64,000 nucleotides of DNA from assembly GCF_020010905.1 (NCBI RefSeq), contig NZ_JAGJBY010000001.1, forward strand, positions 2,934,001 through 2,998,000. Direction: 5' to 3'. Positions 1 through 9,663 of the stretch are shown in pieces. The position numbers and the translations under genes were made by a program. The stretch's first letter is position 1. Every line of letters begins with the position of its first letter. Under the pieces are notes generated by a model, which saw nothing but the letters and a program-made list of their open reading frames with translations, was not told the origin of the DNA and did not search any database. The DNA comes from Streptomyces acidiscabies (GTDB taxonomy: Bacteria > Actinomycetota > Actinomycetes > Streptomycetales > Streptomycetaceae).

Positions 1-1101
1 GGCACCGGACTGCGGTTCGCGGACGGGGCGATCCTGGCCATCCCGGTCGTCGGGACGTACATCTCGTTCTTCCTGTTCGGCGGCGAGTGGCCCGGCGTCG
101 ACTTCATCTCGCGCCTCTACCCGATCCACATCCTGCTGCTGCCCGGCATCATGCTGGGACTGGTCGTCGCGCACCTGATCCTGGTCTTCTACCACAAGCA
201 CACGCAGTACCCGGGCCCGGGAAAGACGCAGAAGTCCGTGGTCGGGATGCCCTTCATGCCGGTGTACATGGCGAAGGCGGGCGGCTTCTTCTTCCTGGTG
301 TTCGGGGTGCTCGCCCTGATGGGCGGCATCGCGACGATCAACCCCGTGTGGGCGTTCGGCCCCTACCGCCCGGACCTCGTGACGACCGGCGCACAGCCGG
401 ACTGGTACCTCGGGTTCTCCGAGGGGCTGATCCGCGTCATGCCGGCATGGGAGATCAACGGCTGGGGCCACACACTCCAGTTGGGCGTCCTCATCCCCTT
501 CACCCTGTTCCCGCTGATCCTCGTGGCGCTCGGCGTCTACCCGTTCGTCGAGGCATGGATCACCGGCGACAGACGCGAGCACCACCTCCTCGACCGGCCC
601 CGAAACGTCCCCGTCCGTACGGGACTCGGCGTCGCCTGGCTGAGTCTGTACGGCGTCCTGCTGATCGGCGGCGGCAACGACATCGTCGCCACGCACCTCC
701 ACCTGTCGATCAACTCGATCACCTGGTTCGTCCGCGTCGGCGTCTTCGTGATCCCCGTCCTCGCCTTCATCGTCACGAAACGTGTCTGCCTCGGCCTCCA
801 GCGCCGCGACCGGGACAAGGTGCTGCACGGCATGGAGACCGGCATGATCAAACTCCTCCCGCACGGCGAGTACATCGAGGTCCACCAGCCCCTCAGCCAG
901 GCCCAGTTGCACACCCTCACCCAGCACGACCAGCCCGCGCCGTACGAGATCGGCGCGCGCGTCGACGCGAACGGGGTCCGGCGGCAGGTGACCGTGGTGC
1001 AGCGGGTGCGGGAGCGGCTCGCGCGGGCGATGTTCGGACCGGGCACGCAGATCGCGAAACCGACCGTGAAGGAGTACAAGGAGCTGACGCGAGGCCACTG
1101 A
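1..1101 (+). CDS. qcrB: Cytochrome bc1 complex cytochrome b subunit, 3' part
   Basis: The open frame runs from base 1, so the start lies outside the window; 366 residues are visible. The product is the membrane b-subunit of the menaquinol-cytochrome c oxidoreductase. Visible features are hydrophobic helices, the quinol-site region with PDWYLGF and EGLIRVMP (as in QcrB PEWY-type loops), and a long cytoplasmic tail ending in KPTVKEYKELTRGH, a tail type I associate with actinobacterial QcrB. The next gene is a thiolase, so qcrB is the last gene of its unit. Whether qcrC, qcrA and ctaE precede it cannot be seen. It may be the housekeeping copy or a paralogue. Family assignment is firm; which copy it is remains open. 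Confidence 0.93.
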   Translation, partial: GTGLRFADGAILAIPVVGTYISFFLFGGEWPGVDFISRLYPIHILLLPGIMLGLVVAHLILVFYHKHTQYPGPGKTQKSVVGMPFMPVYMAKAGGFFFLVFGVLALMGGIATINPVWAFGPYRPDLVTTGAQPDWYLGFSEGLIRVMPAWEINGWGHTLQLGVLIPFTLFPLILVALGVYPFVEAWITGDRREHHLLDRPRNVPVRTGLGVAWLSLYGVLLIGGGNDIVATHLHLSINSITWFVRVGVFVIPVLAFIVTKRVCLGLQRRDRDKVLHGMETGMIKLLPHGEYIEVHQPLSQAQLHTLTQHDQPAPYEIGARVDANGVRRQVTVVQRVRERLARAMFGPGTQIAKPTVKEYKELTRGH

Positions 1102-1116
1102 GCACGACTCTTCCCT

Positions 1117-1130
1117 AGCAAGCGCTTGGT
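1117..1130. promoter_or_regulatory. KstR2-like palindromic operator upstream of thiolase
   Basis: AGCAAGCGCTTGGT fits the published KstR2 14-bp consensus AnCAAGnnCTTGnT at every fixed position, and its core CAAGCGCTTG is a perfect palindrome. It lies between a weak -35 candidate (TTCCCT, 1111-1116) and a -10-like TATGGT (1134-1139) that are 17 bases apart, so a bound TetR-family repressor would block the promoter. The sequence match is direct; the identity of the repressor is inferred. Confidence 0.55.
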
Positions 1131-1182
1131 GGGTATGGTGCCAGCGCCCGCCCCACGCAGGGAACTTCGCCAGGGAGTCGCC

Positions 1183-2340
<1,158 letters not shown>

Positions 2341-2361
2341 CTCACCGGCGTACACCGGGAC

Positions 2362-3234
2362 TCACGTATCGCACTCCAGGACCGTACGGCACAGCCCGCA
2401 CCGCGCCCGCACCCTCCCCTTCACCGGCACCCTGATCCGCTGATGGCACGTCGGGCACGGGAAGCTCACCCGCAGCGGGGTGCCCGGCGAGAACGCGTAC
2501 GGCGTGTCCGGCGCCGTACGGGCCTGCTTGCGGTCGCGCGCGTACCGGCGCCGCCCCGCCCAGCCCGCCGCCGTCAGCGGAGGCTGGCGCTCGTCGAGGA
2601 GGGCGCGGGCCAGACCCGCCTCGTACGCCGTGTACGCCTGCGGGCTCGTGAACCACGTACGCGGGTCCTCGCCGAAGAACAGGGAGCGCTTGGCGAGGAC
2701 GTACCCGAACTCCTCCGGCGTGAGATAGCCGAGCTTCTGGGACGACTCGCCGTGCTCGCGGTACGCGTCCAGCAGGAGCCAGCCCGCGCCGAGGTAGGTG
2801 GCCGCCGTGTCCGTCAGGATCTCATTGTCCCGCGTGCCGGGGAAGCTCAGGTCCAGGCGGTGCAGGTACACGTGCATGATCTCGTGCGCCAGGGCCGCGC
2901 CGATGTCCTCGCGGTGCGTGCGGAAACGGTCGTTCAGCTCGACGAAGTACTCCGGGCCCGCCGTCAGCTCGATGTTCGCCGCGTGCTCCATCTCACGGAA
3001 GCCGACGATCAGACGGGCGTCCGGGAGGCGGTAGTGCCGGATCAGCTCCCGTGCGACGCGCTGCGCGCCCAGGTGCAGGTCGTCGGCGTCCGCGAACGCC
3101 ACGTCCGCCGGCGGCACGCTCGCCCCGAACGCGCGCACCGTGTCGTACGACAGGCGCCGGTACAGCGCCGTCACCGCCGACCGCACCGTCTCCAGGTGCG
3201 GGAAACCGTGCTCGACCGGCCCGCCGTCAGCCAC
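2362..3234 (-). CDS. HExxH metallopeptidase-like protein with C-terminal zinc ribbon
   Basis: 290 residues, with no named family that I recognise. The centre has a zincin motif HEIMHVYLH (His117, Glu118, His121) followed by an acidic stretch (NEILTDTAATY) that could supply a third ligand, as in ImmA/IrrE-like or SprT-like peptidases. The C-terminus has a compact zinc ribbon (CPTC at 260-263, CGLC at 279-282) that may bind nucleic acid or stabilise the fold. No signal peptide is visible, so it is probably cytoplasmic. It diverges from the chorismate mutase gene. A protease role is inferred from the motif only. Confidence 0.75.
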   Translation of the reverse strand: MADGGPVEHGFPHLETVRSAVTALYRRLSYDTVRAFGASVPPADVAFADADDLHLGAQRVARELIRHYRLPDARLIVGFREMEHAANIELTAGPEYFVELNDRFRTHREDIGAALAHEIMHVYLHRLDLSFPGTRDNEILTDTAATYLGAGWLLLDAYREHGESSQKLGYLTPEEFGYVLAKRSLFFGEDPRTWFTSPQAYTAYEAGLARALLDERQPPLTAAGWAGRRRYARDRKQARTAPDTPYAFSPGTPLRVSFPCPTCHQRIRVPVKGRVRARCGLCRTVLECDT

Positions 3235-3315
3235 GCCGCACCCCCTCCGACGCCGTGCACTCTCTTCTTACTGTACGAGTGCTGGACACCCCGGGCCCTC
3301 CCGGGCGGGACGGAT

Positions 3316-3321
3316 TAGGGT
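3316..3321 (+). promoter_or_regulatory. -10 element of a near-leaderless chorismate mutase transcript
   Basis: TAGGGT ends eight bases before the ATG at 3330, so transcription should begin within about two bases of that codon. No ribosome-binding site or convincing -35 is visible. This favours ATG 3330 over the in-frame ATG at 3324. Confidence 0.5.
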
Positions 3322-3329
3322 GAATGTCC

Positions 3330-3647
3330 ATGACCACCAGCAACACCGTCGACCCCGAGGTCCAGGACGAGCTGACGCGGCTGCGCGACAGCATCGACAA
3401 CATCGACGCCGCCGTCATCCACATGCTCGCGGAACGGTTCAAGGCCACGCAACAGGTCGGCTACCTCAAGGCCCACCACCACCTCCCGGCCGCCGACCCG
3501 GCCCGCGAGGCCCGCCAGATCAAACGGCTGCGGGGCCTCGCCGAGAGCGCCAAGCTCGACCCCGCCTTCGCCGAGAAGTTCCTCAACTTCATCGTCGCCG
3601 AGGTGATCCGCCACCACGAACGGATCGCGGAGGACGCGGGCGCCTGA
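3330..3647 (+). CDS. Chorismate mutase, AroQ type
   Basis: A helical chorismate mutase of 105 residues that converts chorismate to prephenate on the way to phenylalanine and tyrosine. Family landmarks are LRDSIDNIDAAVIHMLAERF, VGYLKA, and the downstream REARQIKRLRGLAE and FIVAEVIRHHE helices, which carry the usual Arg, Lys and Glu ligands. It stands alone as a monofunctional enzyme with no prephenate dehydratase or DAHP synthase domain. An in-frame ATG six bases upstream (3324) would add two residues. The -10 placement argues for a leaderless transcript from 3330. Confidence 0.9.
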   Translation: MTTSNTVDPEVQDELTRLRDSIDNIDAAVIHMLAERFKATQQVGYLKAHHHLPAADPAREARQIKRLRGLAESAKLDPAFAEKFLNFIVAEVIRHHERIAEDAGA

Positions 3648-3763
3648 GAGCGCGACGGCGCAGGGGGGCGCGACCCCGGGCGACCCCCGGCGCAAAGCCC
3701 CCCGAACACCGCGTACCGATCCGCCTCTGTGCCCCGTTCGCCGGATCGGGCAGCATGGCCCCC

Positions 3764-6235
3764 ATGTCCGTACTGACGCGCGACGAAGCGCAGAGCCGTG
3801 CCGAACTTCTTGATGTTCGCAGTTATGCAGTCGACCTTGACCTGACGACCGGAGATGAGACGTTCGAGTCCCTCACAGTCATTCGTTTTGCCGCGCGCGC
3901 GGGGGCGGACACCTTCGTCGAGCTGAAGCCGGCCGAGCTGAAGGCCGTCACCCTCGACGGCAAGGCCCTGGACACCGGGAAGCTCAAGGGGAACCGCTAC
4001 CCGCTGAAGAAGCTCAAGGACGGCGAGCACGAGCTGCGCGTCGAGGCGAGCATGCGCTACTCCCGCACCGGCGAGGGCATGCACCGCTTCACCGACCCGG
4101 CCGACGGTGAGACGTACCTCTACACCCAACTGTTCCTGGACGACGTCCAGCGGATCTACGCGGCCTTCGACCAGCCCGACCTGAAGGCGACGTTCGACGT
4201 CACGGTCAAGGCCCCCGACGGCTGGACCGTCCTCGCGAACGGCATCACCGAGGACCTCGGCGAGGGCCGCTGGCGCGCCGCGACGACCCCGCCCATCTCG
4301 ACGTACCTCATGGCCGTCGCCGCCGGCCCCTGGCACTCCGTACGCACCGAACACCAGGGCCTCCCCTTCGGCCTGCACTGCCGCCGCTCCCTCGCCGCAC
4401 ACCTCGACACGGACGCGGACGAACTCTTCGAGATCACCCGCCGGTGCTACGACCGCTACCACGAGCAGTTCACCGAGCCCTACCCCTTCGACTCCTACGA
4501 CCAGGCGTTCGTCCCCGAGTTCAACGCCGGCGCGATGGAGAACCCCGGACTGGTCACGTTCCGCGACGAGTTCGTGTACCGCTCGGCCGTCACCGAGACC
4601 GAACGCCAGACCCGCGCGATGGTCGTCGCCCACGAGATGGCCCACATGTGGTTCGGCAACCTCGTCACCCTGCGCTGGTGGGACGACATCTGGCTGAACG
4701 AGTCCTTCGCCGAGTACATGGGTTACCGCACCACCGCCGAGGCGACCCGCTTCACCGGCCCCTGGACCGAGTTCGGCGTCTCCCGCAAGGCCTGGGGCTA
4801 CGACGCCGACCAGCGCCCCACCACCCACCCCGTCGCCCCCGACGCCGTCCCCGACACCGCCTCCGCCCTCCTCAACTTCGACGGCATCTCCTACGCCAAG
4901 GGCGCTTCCGCGCTACGCCAGTTGGTGACCTGGCTCGGCGAGGACGACTTCCTCGCCGGCATCAACACCCACTTCACCCGGCACAAGTTCGGCAACGCGA
5001 CCCTCGCCGACTTCATCGACAACCTCGCCTCCGCCACCGACCGCGACGTCCACGCCTGGGCCGACGCGTGGCTGCGTACGACCGGCGTCGACACCCTCAC
5101 CCCCGTCGTCGCCGGCACCGGCGCCGAGCGCACCCTCACCGTCGAGCGCGCCGGCACCCGACCCCACCGCATCGCCGTCGGCCTGTACGACGAGGACGCG
5201 GGAACTCTCGTACCCCGGCCCGGAGTTCACCTCGACGTCCCGCAGAGCGCACCCCACGACCTCGGCAAGAAACCCGCGCTGCTGCTCCTCAACGACGGCG
5301 ACCTCACCTACGCCAAGGTCCGTTTCGACGCCGACTCCGCCGACACCGTCCGCAGGCAACTCGCCGCCCTCCCCGACCCGTTGACGCGGGCCGTCGTCTG
5401 GAACGCGCTGCGCGACGCCGTCCGTGACGGTGAACTCCCCGCCGCCGCCTACCTGGAGACCGCCCGCACCCACCTGCCCCGCGAGACCGACCTCGCCCTC
5501 ACCGAGGCCGTCCTCACCTTCGCGACCACCGAGCTGGCGGGGCGCTACCTCACGCCGGAGGAGCGGCCGGGGGCGCTGACCTCGCTGTGTCTGCTGTGCA
5601 AGGACATCGTCCGGCGCACCGAGGACGGGGACAGTCCGGGGCTGCGGCTCATCGCCGTGCGGCACTTCATCGACGTCGCGCAGCATCCCGACACCATCGC
5701 CGCGTGGCTCGCCGACGGGACCGTGCCGGGTGGGCCCGAGCTGGATCCCGACCTGCGGTGGCGGATCCTCGGGCGGCTCGCGGTGCTCGGGGCCACCGAC
5801 GAGGCCGCTGTCGCCGGGGAGTTGACGCGTGATCCGTCCGCGACCGGGCAGGAAGGTGCCGCGCGCTGCCGGGCCGCGCTGCCCGACGCCGACGCCAAGG
5901 CGCGGGCCTGGGACGCCATGTTCTCCTCCGACGACCTCTCCAACTACCTGTTCACCGCCACCGCGCAGGGCTTCTGGCAGCCCGAACAGGCCGAGCTGCT
6001 ACGGCCGTACGTCGCCCGCTTCTACGCCGACGCCGTACCCGTCGCCGAACGCCGGGGGCCCGCCATCGCCGCCGTCATCGGCAAGTGGGCGTTCCCCGTG
6101 CACGCCGTCGACACCGAGAACCTGCGCCTCGGCGAGGCGTGCCTCGCGGACGCCGGTCCCACACCCGCGCTGCGGCGCAAGCTCGCGGACCAACTCGACG
6201 ATCTGGGGAGGGTGTTGAAGGCGCGCGGCTTCTGA
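3764..6235 (+). CDS. pepN: Aminopeptidase N, M1 family
   Basis: An 823-residue zinc aminopeptidase that removes N-terminal residues from peptides in the cytoplasm. The exopeptidase motif GAMEN is at 256-260. The zinc site HEMAH is at 290-294, with the third ligand Glu313 in NESFAEY, and the M1 beta domain precedes them. The C-terminal ERAP1-like helical region is complete. MSVLTRDEAQ matches the family N-terminus; an in-frame ATG at 3755 is equally possible, and neither has a clear ribosome-binding site. There is no signal peptide. The size is normal for Streptomyces PepN. Confidence 0.93.
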   Translation: MSVLTRDEAQSRAELLDVRSYAVDLDLTTGDETFESLTVIRFAARAGADTFVELKPAELKAVTLDGKALDTGKLKGNRYPLKKLKDGEHELRVEASMRYSRTGEGMHRFTDPADGETYLYTQLFLDDVQRIYAAFDQPDLKATFDVTVKAPDGWTVLANGITEDLGEGRWRAATTPPISTYLMAVAAGPWHSVRTEHQGLPFGLHCRRSLAAHLDTDADELFEITRRCYDRYHEQFTEPYPFDSYDQAFVPEFNAGAMENPGLVTFRDEFVYRSAVTETERQTRAMVVAHEMAHMWFGNLVTLRWWDDIWLNESFAEYMGYRTTAEATRFTGPWTEFGVSRKAWGYDADQRPTTHPVAPDAVPDTASALLNFDGISYAKGASALRQLVTWLGEDDFLAGINTHFTRHKFGNATLADFIDNLASATDRDVHAWADAWLRTTGVDTLTPVVAGTGAERTLTVERAGTRPHRIAVGLYDEDAGTLVPRPGVHLDVPQSAPHDLGKKPALLLLNDGDLTYAKVRFDADSADTVRRQLAALPDPLTRAVVWNALRDAVRDGELPAAAYLETARTHLPRETDLALTEAVLTFATTELAGRYLTPEERPGALTSLCLLCKDIVRRTEDGDSPGLRLIAVRHFIDVAQHPDTIAAWLADGTVPGGPELDPDLRWRILGRLAVLGATDEAAVAGELTRDPSATGQEGAARCRAALPDADAKARAWDAMFSSDDLSNYLFTATAQGFWQPEQAELLRPYVARFYADAVPVAERRGPAIAAVIGKWAFPVHAVDTENLRLGEACLADAGPTPALRRKLADQLDDLGRVLKARGF

Positions 6236-6371
6236 GGGGCGGGGCCCAGATCGTAGAAGCAGATTTTCTCCGGGCGCGAGTACCACTTTCGGGTCTGATC
6301 GCTCGGGTTTCCGGGTCCGGGGGCCTCCGGCGGGACATGCTGGAGCCCCCCGCCCCCGGAAGGACCCCCGC

Positions 6372-8201
6372 ATGACCCTGCCCCCCCTCGCCTCGGGTCC
6401 CCACGACGCGCTCAGCCCCCTCCTGGCGACGGTCCTCGACGCGCTGGCCGAGGGGGTACGGGGGAGGGGCGGCCCGCTCCCGGCGGGGGGACCGGGGGCG
6501 GTGGCGGCGCGGGTACGGGACGCGGTGGGCGACCTGCTCCCGGAACAGGGCGACCCCGGGGCCCTGTCCACGATCGTCCGCACGCTGGCGGAAGGCTCGG
6601 CCGACCCCGCCGACCCCCTCTGCGCGGCCCACCTCCACTGCCCACCGCTGGCGCTCCCCGTGGCGGCGGACCTCGCGGCATCGGCACTGAACCCGTCCCT
6701 GGACTCGTGGGACCAGGCACCGGCGGCTTCGGAGCTGGAGGCGCTGGTGGTGGGGGTGTTGGCGGGGGAGGTGTACGGGGGGATGCGCGCCGAAGGTGTC
6801 GGGGCCAGCGGGCTCGGGGCTGAGGCGGACCTCGGTGCCGGGGCCGAAGCGGCTCTCGCGCCCGGCGCCGCCGGAACCGAGGCCGGGGCCGGGGCGGCCC
6901 AGGTGTTCAGTGCTGTCGGAACTGAGGCCGGGCCTGGCGTTTCCGGGGCGGCCCTCGCGCTCGGCGCTGCCGGAGCCGAGGCGCTCGGGGCTGATGCTCC
7001 CCGGGCCGGTGCGCCGGGGCGCGAGACCGTGCCCGGTGCTGCCGGGGCTGAGGCGGCCCTCGCGCTCGGCGCTGCCGGAGCCGAGGTGCTTGGGGCTGAT
7101 GCTCCCCGGGCCGGTGCGCCGGGGCGCGAGACCGTGCCCGGTGTTGCCGGGGCTGAGGCGGCCCTCGCGCTCGGCGCTGCCGGAGCCGAGGGGCTCGGGG
7201 CCGGTGCTTCCCGGGCTGGTGCGTCGGGGCGCCAGGCAGTCCCCGGCGCCTCCACCCCCGACGCCCTCGTCACCACCGGCGGTACCGAGTCCAACCACCT
7301 CGCCCTCCTCCTCGCCCGCGAAGCCCACGGCGCCTCCCTCCAACTCCTCTGTGGCGCCAACGCCCACCACTCCCTCCCCCGTGCCGCCTGGCTCCTCGGG
7401 CTCCCCGAACCCCTCGTCGTCCCCACCCCCGACGGCATCCTCGATCCCGCCGCCCTCGGCGAGGCCCTCGCCCGTCTCACCGGCCCCGGCCCCGTCGTCG
7501 TCGCCGCCACCGCAGGCACCACCGACGCCGGGCTCATCGACCCCCTCCCCGAGATCGCCGCCCAGTGCGCGGCCCACGGCGCCCGGCTGCACGTCGACGC
7601 GGCGTACGGCGGCGGCCTGCTGTTCAGCGCCCGGCACCGGGGCAAGCTCGCCGGGATACGGGCCGCCCACACCGTCACCCTCGACCTGCACAAGATCGGC
7701 TGGCAGCCGGTCGCGGCGGGCCTCCTCGCCGTACGGGACGGCAAGGACCTGGACGTCCTGCACCACCGGGCCGACTACCTCAACGCGGACGACGACACCG
7801 AAGCCGGCCTCCCCGACCTCCTCGGCCGCTCCCTGCGCACCACCCGCAGACCGGACGCCCTGAAGATCGCCGTCACCCTGAAGACCCTCGGCCGGACGGG
7901 ACTCGCCGAACTCGTCGACCAAGTCTGCGACCTGGCACGCCAGTTCGCGGACCGCGTCGAAGAACGCCCCCGCTTCGAGCTGCACGCCCGCCCGGTCATC
8001 AGCACCGTCCTCTTCCGCCCCGTAGGAGCGGACGTCGCCGCAGTCCGCCGAACCCTCCTCGAACAGGGCACCGCCGTCCTCGGCAGGGCCCGCACCGGCG
8101 ACGGACGGCTCTGGCTGAAGGCCACCCTCCTCAACCCCCACACCAGGCCGGCCGACCTCGACCGCCTCTTGGACCTCGTGGAAGGAACCACCCCCACATG
8201 A
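6372..8201 (+). CDS. PLP-dependent lysine/ornithine decarboxylase-like protein (DesA type) with repeat insertion
   Basis: A group-II pyridoxal-phosphate decarboxylase of 609 residues. PLP-site motifs are TTGGTESNHLAL, HVDAAYGGG (Asp409) and DLHKIGWQP with the Schiff-base Lys441. With the N-hydroxylase gene overlapping it by four bases (ATGA), this is the DesA-DesB arrangement that makes N-hydroxycadaverine from lysine. Normal DesA is about 480 residues; here an Ala/Gly-rich block at about 139-295, including three 35-residue repeats, separates the N-terminal helices from the PLP domain. No DesC- or DesD-like gene follows and I see no iron box upstream. Substrate assignment is inferred, and the insertion may impair or merely decorate the enzyme. 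Confidence 0.85.
   Translation: MTLPPLASGPHDALSPLLATVLDALAEGVRGRGGPLPAGGPGAVAARVRDAVGDLLPEQGDPGALSTIVRTLAEGSADPADPLCAAHLHCPPLALPVAADLAASALNPSLDSWDQAPAASELEALVVGVLAGEVYGGMRAEGVGASGLGAEADLGAGAEAALAPGAAGTEAGAGAAQVFSAVGTEAGPGVSGAALALGAAGAEALGADAPRAGAPGRETVPGAAGAEAALALGAAGAEVLGADAPRAGAPGRETVPGVAGAEAALALGAAGAEGLGAGASRAGASGRQAVPGASTPDALVTTGGTESNHLALLLAREAHGASLQLLCGANAHHSLPRAAWLLGLPEPLVVPTPDGILDPAALGEALARLTGPGPVVVAATAGTTDAGLIDPLPEIAAQCAAHGARLHVDAAYGGGLLFSARHRGKLAGIRAAHTVTLDLHKIGWQPVAAGLLAVRDGKDLDVLHHRADYLNADDDTEAGLPDLLGRSLRTTRRPDALKIAVTLKTLGRTGLAELVDQVCDLARQFADRVEERPRFELHARPVISTVLFRPVGADVAAVRRTLLEQGTAVLGRARTGDGRLWLKATLLNPHTRPADLDRLLDLVEGTTPT
6948..7257 (+). repeat. Three tandem 105-bp in-frame coding repeats
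   Basis: Units begin at 6948, 7053 and 7158, exactly 105 bases apart; the last is slightly truncated and more diverged. Each encodes 35 residues of the type AALALGAAGAEALGADAPRA followed by GAPGRETVPG. The first two are nearly identical, which suggests recent duplication by slippage or unequal exchange. Shorter, degenerate forms of the same Gly-Ala pattern extend upstream to about 6786. Confidence 0.95.
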
Positions 8202-9604
8202 CCGACGCCCCCACACCCCCCGACACCCCGCACGACCTCGTCGGGATCGGCATCGGCCCCGTCAACCTCTCCCTCGCCGCCCTCGCCCAGCCCCTCACCG
8301 GACTCGACGCCGTCTTCTACGAACAGCGCCCCGGCTTCGACTGGCACCCCGGCCTCCTCATCGACGGCGCCCGCGTACAGGTCCCCTTCCTGGCCGACCT
8401 GGTGACCCTCGCCGACCCCGCCAGCCCCTGGACCTTCCTCAACTACCTCAAGACCCGCGACCGCCTCTTCCCCTTCTACTTCGCCGAGCGCTCCCACATG
8501 CAGCGCGCCGAGTACGACGCCTACTGCCGCTGGGTCGCGGGCAACCTCCCCGGGCTCCACTTCCGCCACCAGGTCGACGCCGTCCGCTGGAACCCCGAAC
8601 GCGCCCTGTTCGAGGTCGACTTCACCCAGCTCGACGCCGAAGGAGAGGCCGAGGCCCTCGGCCGCACGTACACGAAGAACGTCGCCCTCGGCGTCGGCAC
8701 CGAACCCCACATCCCCGACGTCCTGCGCCCCCTCGTCGACGCGACCGGCGTCCCCGTCGTCCACGCCGCCGACTACCTCGACCACCGCGCTGCGTTCCTC
8801 GCCGCAGGCCACGTCACCGTCGTCGGCACCGGACAGTCCGGCGCGGAGATCTTCCTCGACCTCCTGCGCAACCGCCCCAAGGGCCGCGAACGCCTCCACT
8901 GGATCGGCCGCAGCGAAGCCTTCGCCCCCATGGAGTACTCCAAGCTCGGCCTCGAACACTTCACCCCCGACCACACCCGCTACTTCCACGCCCTCCCCGA
9001 ACCCGTCCGCGACGAACTCCTCGCGAGACAGGGCCACTTGCACAAGGCGATCGACGCCCGCACCCTCGCCGAGATTCACGACGAGCTGTACGACCGCACC
9101 CTGCACGGCGGCTGGCCCGACACCGTCCTCACCCCCGGCGTCAAGGTCCGTACGGCCGGCCGCATCGCCACCACCAAGGTCGAACTCCACCTCGACCACG
9201 TCCAGCAGGGCACCCGCTCCCGCCTCACCACCGACGCCGTCATCCTCGCCACCGGCTACCAGGAGCGCCCCCTCGACCGCCTCCTCGCCGGACTCGACCC
9301 CTACCTCCGCCGCGACAACGCCGAACGGCCGCGCATCGACGAGGAGTTCCGCCTCGTCCTCGACCCCGTCGTCACCGGCAACGTCTACGTCCAGAACGCC
9401 GAACGCCACACCCACGGCGTCGGCGCCCCCGACCTCGGCCTCACCGCCTGGCGCAGCGCCACCATCCTCAACTCCCTGACGCGGAAAGAGACGTACCAGC
9501 TGCCCAACCGAACGGCCTTCACCACCTTCGGACTTGAGGCCAACCCCCGCGTACCGGCCGCCCGGCAGCCACGCGTCCTCACCCCGCTCGTCGAACCACG
9601 CTGA
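8198..9604 (+). CDS. L-lysine / ornithine / cadaverine N-monooxygenase (DesB type)
   Basis: A 468-residue flavin N-hydroxylase of the siderophore class. The FAD motif is GIGPVNLSLAAL near residue 16, the NADPH motif is VVGTGQSGAE near residue 210, and the ATGY motif is in ILATGYQERPL. Its ATG overlaps the decarboxylase stop (ATGA), so the two are translationally coupled and probably act in sequence, with N-hydroxycadaverine or an N-hydroxy amino acid as product. No acyltransferase or NIS synthetase gene lies nearby to build a complete hydroxamate siderophore. The product may feed a pathway encoded elsewhere. Confidence 0.9.
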   Translation: MTDAPTPPDTPHDLVGIGIGPVNLSLAALAQPLTGLDAVFYEQRPGFDWHPGLLIDGARVQVPFLADLVTLADPASPWTFLNYLKTRDRLFPFYFAERSHMQRAEYDAYCRWVAGNLPGLHFRHQVDAVRWNPERALFEVDFTQLDAEGEAEALGRTYTKNVALGVGTEPHIPDVLRPLVDATGVPVVHAADYLDHRAAFLAAGHVTVVGTGQSGAEIFLDLLRNRPKGRERLHWIGRSEAFAPMEYSKLGLEHFTPDHTRYFHALPEPVRDELLARQGHLHKAIDARTLAEIHDELYDRTLHGGWPDTVLTPGVKVRTAGRIATTKVELHLDHVQQGTRSRLTTDAVILATGYQERPLDRLLAGLDPYLRRDNAERPRIDEEFRLVLDPVVTGNVYVQNAERHTHGVGAPDLGLTAWRSATILNSLTRKETYQLPNRTAFTTFGLEANPRVPAARQPRVLTPLVEPR

Positions 9605-9611
9605 CCGCACA

Positions 9612-9653
9612 CCCCCGTGATGCAATGCTCCGGCATGTCCAACATCACGGGGG
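9612..9653 (+). promoter_or_regulatory. Inverted repeat covering the ribosome-binding site
   Basis: CCCCCGTGATG (9612-9622) pairs perfectly with CATCACGGGGG (9643-9653) across a 20-base loop. The right arm contains the G-run that serves as ribosome-binding site for the gene starting at 9664. The structure could hide the site, act as a terminator for the decarboxylase operon, or be a DNA operator. There is no T-run after it. Confidence 0.6.
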
Positions 9654-9663
9654 AGCAGCACAC

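Noticed and set aside
1126..1182. TTG start for the thiolase, 19 codons upstream
   Set aside because: It lies within the operator palindrome and before any plausible transcript start; the family N-terminus and ribosome-binding site point to ATG 1183.
6236..6371. Iron box for a DmdR/IdeR repressor before the siderophore-type pair
   Set aside because: No stretch resembles TTAGGTTAGGCTAACCTAA even with several mismatches.
6948..7257. CRISPR array or insertion-sequence repeats
   Set aside because: The 105-bp units are contiguous with no spacers, are in frame and coding, and have no inverted ends.
6075..8216. Long minus-strand frames across the decarboxylase gene
   Set aside because: They mirror the repeat array and GC bias; the plus-strand frame holds all PLP motifs.
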